Assembly: GCA_023091665.1 (NCBI GenBank)
Contig: JALJCQ010000012.1
Coordinates: 186,001-250,000, forward strand
Length of the DNA: 64,000 bases
Direction of reading: 5' to 3'
DNA from: Pythium myriotylum
Taxonomy: Eukaryota > Oomycota > Peronosporomycetes > Pythiales > Pythiaceae
Part shown: in pieces, positions 61,007 to 64,000 of the stretch
Numbering within the stretch: position 1 is the first letter of the stretch
Layout: every line of letters begins with the position of its first letter
Program-made: the position numbers and the translations under genes
The notes under the pieces: generated by a model
What the model was told of the DNA's origin: nothing
The model's database searches: none
What the model saw: the letters and a program-made list of their open reading frames with translations, nothing else

Positions 61007-61605
61007 GAGGTGCTTTCTCACCTGGTTTTGTAAACAACTATGAAACGGGCAAAATTTGTGCGGCCTGTACTATTGACCAATTGGTACCAAAGGCTGGAGC
61101 ATGGCAATTCATTGACAGCGTTCAGGTTGTTATTGACGGAACTACTGTGCAAACGAATCAAGTTCATGAGAATGTGAATACGACCTTCAAGGCTCTGACT
61201 GAAACGGATTACAACACGTATGTCAAGCATGGTCCAACTAGCAACTTTGTCTTGGATGAATATTCTACTCCAACGATCCAAGGATCAAGCGGAGCAGCGC
61301 AATCGCTTGAAAACGTAGCCACCTCATCGTTTATGACAGCTACCAATAACGTTGGTGAGTATGGATTGGCCAACACCTACTCGAACAGGGGAGCCGCTGA
61401 ACGATCACTCTTTACCGCTCTTGATCAACAAAGCTCGAAACTTGCATTCGATGTTATGGGAGGTAGCGCAAATCTTCAAGCCGTATCGAAACCTCAACTC
61501 TATGTGGCTCCTGCAGGCGCCGTTGCTGCTGGTTCGCCATTCTATGTTGCTCATTATCTGGCTTGCATTAAATTGCGGGATATTGTGACTACGTCAAGAA
61601 ATGCT
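60976..61605 (+). pseudogene. Polinton-like virus major capsid protein, N-terminal part (frameshifted)
   Basis: The frame is open from 60976 after a stop, but has no ATG before conserved-looking sequence (GFVNNYETGKICAACTIDQL), so the true start is lost or upstream of a break. Features such as GAWQFIDSVQVVIDGTTV, NTTFKALTETDYNTY and alternating beta-strand-like segments resemble double-jelly-roll capsid proteins of polinton-like viruses and virophages. Near 61580-61590 one base appears to be missing in a G run, and the capsid continues in the frame starting at 61608. The DNA is AT-richer than the host genes. The assignment rests on pattern, gene neighbours and the C-terminal half, not on a database match. 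Confidence 0.55.
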
Positions 61606-61607
61606 CA

Positions 61608-62534
61608 ATGCAGAAAAATACGCGCGGTTTCATTTACCTCAACTATAACAGCTCATCTACTACTTTGGTTACGACTGGTACTGCTGGCGTTGTCGCGCCT
61701 GTTACTATTTCTAGTTTGAGCAACAACATGAACTTCGGAAACACGTGCCCAGTACTTTGGAACCTGAACAGTGGTGCAACGACAACGGCTTTGGCGGGTG
61801 GCCTTGCACTACCAGCATCTGCGGTAACTCTAACGATTACAGCCGACGTTAATGGTACTCCGACCGCTGGAACTGGCATCACTCCATCACAGTCGTTCTC
61901 GCGTCTTCTTGTTCCAACATATTCGCCTAATCCAAGCGCTGACCATGCGTTGGCTCAGAAGAAGACGTTCCGCTACTTCGAGCGAATTACGAATAAATTC
62001 ACTGTTGCCCCAGGTGCTTCCTTCACTTGGACGGTCAGTAATGGTATTGCTAATCCAAAGCGCTTCATCATGCAACCTGTCATTACCAATCCAACCGCAG
62101 GTGCTACTGTATCGGATACGATCAATCCCTTCCGTAGTCCGTTCTCGACGGTAACTGCAACGACTAGTCCATTTGCTGCATTAAAGAACTTGCAAGTCAC
62201 AGTGGGCGACGTGCCCATCTGGAACAATCCTGTCAGTTTTGGTTATGACTTATTCTTGCAGGAGATGTCAAAATCGGGTGTTGATGGTGGTCTTGATGAT
62301 GTCACTTCGGCTGGTTTGCTATCGCAGCGTCAATGGGAATCCCTGTATCGATTTGTAGCTGTTGATATTGGTCGCCGTCTTCCAAGTGAAGATGGTGCTA
62401 GTAAGAGTATTATCGTCTCTGGTACTTCCAACTATAACTACGCTCTAACGATCTATTACCACGTATTGCGTGAAGTTGTTGCAAGTGTTGATACGGCTAT
62501 GGGCACGGTTTCGCAAGGACCAGTTCAACACTAA
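61608..62534 (+). CDS. Polinton-like virus major capsid protein, C-terminal part
   Basis: This 308-codon frame continues the capsid protein after the frame break. It is rich in Thr/Ser/Val/Pro beta segments (TTLVTTGTAGVVAPVTISSL, GASFTWTVSNG), with NPFRSPFSTV and WNNPVSFGYDLFLQEMSKSG in the middle. The end resembles the last strands of a double jelly roll (SGTSNYNYALTIYYHVLREV). It stops at TAA 62532. No other function fits this composition well. Together with the next two genes it indicates an integrated virus of the polinton/virophage supergroup. The first ATG (61608) is internal to the protein, not a true start. Confidence 0.55.
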   Translation: MQKNTRGFIYLNYNSSSTTLVTTGTAGVVAPVTISSLSNNMNFGNTCPVLWNLNSGATTTALAGGLALPASAVTLTITADVNGTPTAGTGITPSQSFSRLLVPTYSPNPSADHALAQKKTFRYFERITNKFTVAPGASFTWTVSNGIANPKRFIMQPVITNPTAGATVSDTINPFRSPFSTVTATTSPFAALKNLQVTVGDVPIWNNPVSFGYDLFLQEMSKSGVDGGLDDVTSAGLLSQRQWESLYRFVAVDIGRRLPSEDGASKSIIVSGTSNYNYALTIYYHVLREVVASVDTAMGTVSQGPVQH

Positions 62535-62607
62535 TAACTCAACGTAGTTGTTATTAAACGATTTTTTTTAATCAGCTTCAATATACGCTACCTAATCGAA
62601 ATCAATC

Positions 62608-63610
62608 ATGAGTGGCTTTTTCTCCGATAATCAGACAAAATCAAAAGGCATATGATCGCTATTACAATGCAATAGCGAAGAGTGATTTTGTTCAAGGCAA
62701 GAAGCTTAAGGCACTCATTCAACACGAGTCACTAGACGATGCAAGCACTGATTCACTTGCAAATTTGTTTCAGCAAGTAATGTCTAAGAATCGTGAATAC
62801 GAGTATGATGAAATCACGAAGAAGCTACTGAAAGGTCCCAAAGGTCCTCCTGAAATCATTAAAAGTGAAGCAAGTGAAACTCCCAAATCTAGTAAAAAGA
62901 AGAATAAATACGTCCCTCAATCAACTGACACAGATGCAAATATGGAACAGCCAACTGAGCCAGAACAAGGACCCGAGGATTTCTATAGAGGTGTAAATGA
63001 CGTTGCCCAAAAGGCCGTCAATACCCGTGCATACATTAAAGGAAGGAAGACTCTGAGAGAAGTGGTGGATGACCACGTTATGAAATATCTAAACAAGCAA
63101 AAAGAGTTTAGAAGAGAGGATTCAAATCGGAGACGTCAAGAAATGGCTGACAAATTTGCTGAAGAAGTCATGAAAGAATCAGCAAAACTTCTGAAACGAA
63201 AACGAATTATAACTCCCCCGAACAAATCTCCCACTGACAAACGAGCGACAAAAAAAGCGGCTAAACGAGCTGAAGCGGAACCCTCGCTTACTCGACAACT
63301 TTTTCAAGACTCGGATGATGCGAAGAGAAGTGATGAGGAAGAAATAAAAGAAGAGAAGAGATTACGCGGGCTGAATGCTGGTATAAAAAAAGTATATACT
63401 GACGATATCAACAGCTACAAAAGTTCATATGCAAACAACCTGTACGAGAGTATCCGACAAAGATTTGGCGAAGCTATTGAGGCGCGCAAAGGCAAAGAAT
63501 ATTTTGAAGACAATGCTCCGAAACCGCCAAGAAAACATAAAATGTCAAGGACTGCTATGAATCAGTACAAAGCTGAAATGAAAGGCTGGCTCGATGGAAT
63601 CTTTATTTAA
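62608..63610 (+). CDS. Lys/Glu-rich protein of the viral insertion, unknown function
   Basis: ATG 62608 starts MSGFFSDNQTKSK but meets TGA after 15 codons. The long frame (332 codons from 62612, beginning in front of SPIIRQNQKAYDRYYNAI) lacks an ATG. One extra A in the AAAA run at 62637-62640 would reconcile the two, so the gene is probably frameshifted near its start. The protein is highly charged and mostly helical, with SSKKKNKYVPQ, RREDSNRRRQEMADKF and KRATKKAAKRAEAE. The C-terminus ends GWLDGIFI. It may be a DNA-binding or virion core protein, but I do not recognise the family. Its 3' end overlaps the convergent S74 gene by 8 bp. Confidence 0.5.
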
Positions 63611-64000
63611 GAATGCCATCAAGCTTGGATTCAAGCTCAGCAATTTTTTTGGTTTGGGTTTTGATAGCAACATGAAGTAGGACGCATATCGTTGAATAAT
63701 CAATGCTGAACATGACATCTTTTATATCGACGGAATCGCCTTCGACGTCCAATCCCTCCCGATCAGTAAAATTAACAATAGATCCTAAACCAAGTTTTAT
63801 AGCGTCTTGGGCAATGTATCCTATTTGTAACGGCACATCGTCTCCTTGGCTTTTATAACGATACTGAACAGGGATAAGATCCAAGATGGAATCTCCAACA
63901 GATTCAGCTATTGGTTCAATATTCGTCTTTATTCTTTTATCGGATGTTGTATAAAAGCCAGCCCCAGCTAACATAGCGCTCGAGGCTCTTATAGAAACAG
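63603..64000 (-). CDS. Peptidase S74 / tail-spike intramolecular chaperone domain protein (partial)
   Basis: The minus-strand frame is open to the window edge, so the N-terminal part is outside. The visible 130 residues read RASSAMLAGAGFY, then TSDKRIKTNIEPI, the catalytic Ser-Asp dyad and (R/K)xK signature of endosialidase-type S74 chaperones. LDLIPVQYRYKSQG and QIGYIAQDA follow, then a C-terminal coiled coil (TKKIAELESKLDGILK). Such domains trimerise fibre proteins of phages and viruses and cleave themselves off. This supports a viral origin of the segment, with the protein acting as a host-attachment fibre. Confidence 0.8.
   Translation of the reverse strand, partial: VSIRASSAMLAGAGFYTTSDKRIKTNIEPIAESVGDSILDLIPVQYRYKSQGDDVPLQIGYIAQDAIKLGLGSIVNFTDREGLDVEGDSVDIKDVMFSIDYSTICVLLHVAIKTQTKKIAELESKLDGILK

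Overview
The window looks like nuclear DNA of an oomycete (Phytophthora/Pythium type). Evidence: GC-rich secreted proline/threonine-rich protein genes; a CTCAYTCCACAATYTG-like element about 50-110 bp upstream of their ATGs, matching the oomycete Inr+FPR core promoter; a crinkler-type (LYLAKK) N-domain gene; short introns; and Ty3/gypsy chromoviruses and Ty1/copia elements. There is no bacterial gene organisation.

Layout. 1-2.1 kb: no confident gene, several hairpins, then a remnant of a secreted-protein gene. 2146-16023: a 13.9-kb Ty3/gypsy element (gypsy-1) inserted in that remnant with a 4-bp CCAA target duplication. It has 852-bp LTRs differing at one base, gag, a -1 frameshift site, a broken pol with two RNase H domains and a chromodomain, and a long antisense ORF before the 3' LTR. 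16.0-19.7 kb: the 3' half of the interrupted host gene, a second dead paralogue, and an ADP-ribosylglycohydrolase pseudogene broken by an inversion. 19.8-44.5 kb: seven secreted low-complexity protein genes. Three of these (37.2, 40.0 and 43.0 kb) are almost identical and lie in alternating orientation as inverted duplications. 45.5-46.4 kb: the crinkler-type gene. 46903-60095: a Ty1/copia element on the minus strand, with a second complete gypsy element (gypsy-2, 50998-58170) nested in its gag. 60.1-60.8 kb: a fragment of a third gypsy pol. 60.98-64.0 kb: AT-richer DNA with a broken double-jelly-roll-like capsid gene, a lysine-rich gene and a peptidase-S74 gene running off the edge, best read as an endogenous polinton-like virus.

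The host genes form one family. They share a signal peptide, usually TGFGYGG just after it, TPCPPK motifs, a Pro/Thr/Ala/Lys repeat body and a short C-terminus ending in Q-Q. They are probably cell-surface or wall proteins, but no catalytic function is visible. Most interesting are gypsy-1 (dual RNase H, antisense ORF, frameshift signal and about 70 GGATCC sites), the secreted family with its palindromic amplification, and the viral insertion. Several reading-frame breaks are single-base indels in short homopolymers, so assembly error must be excluded for those.
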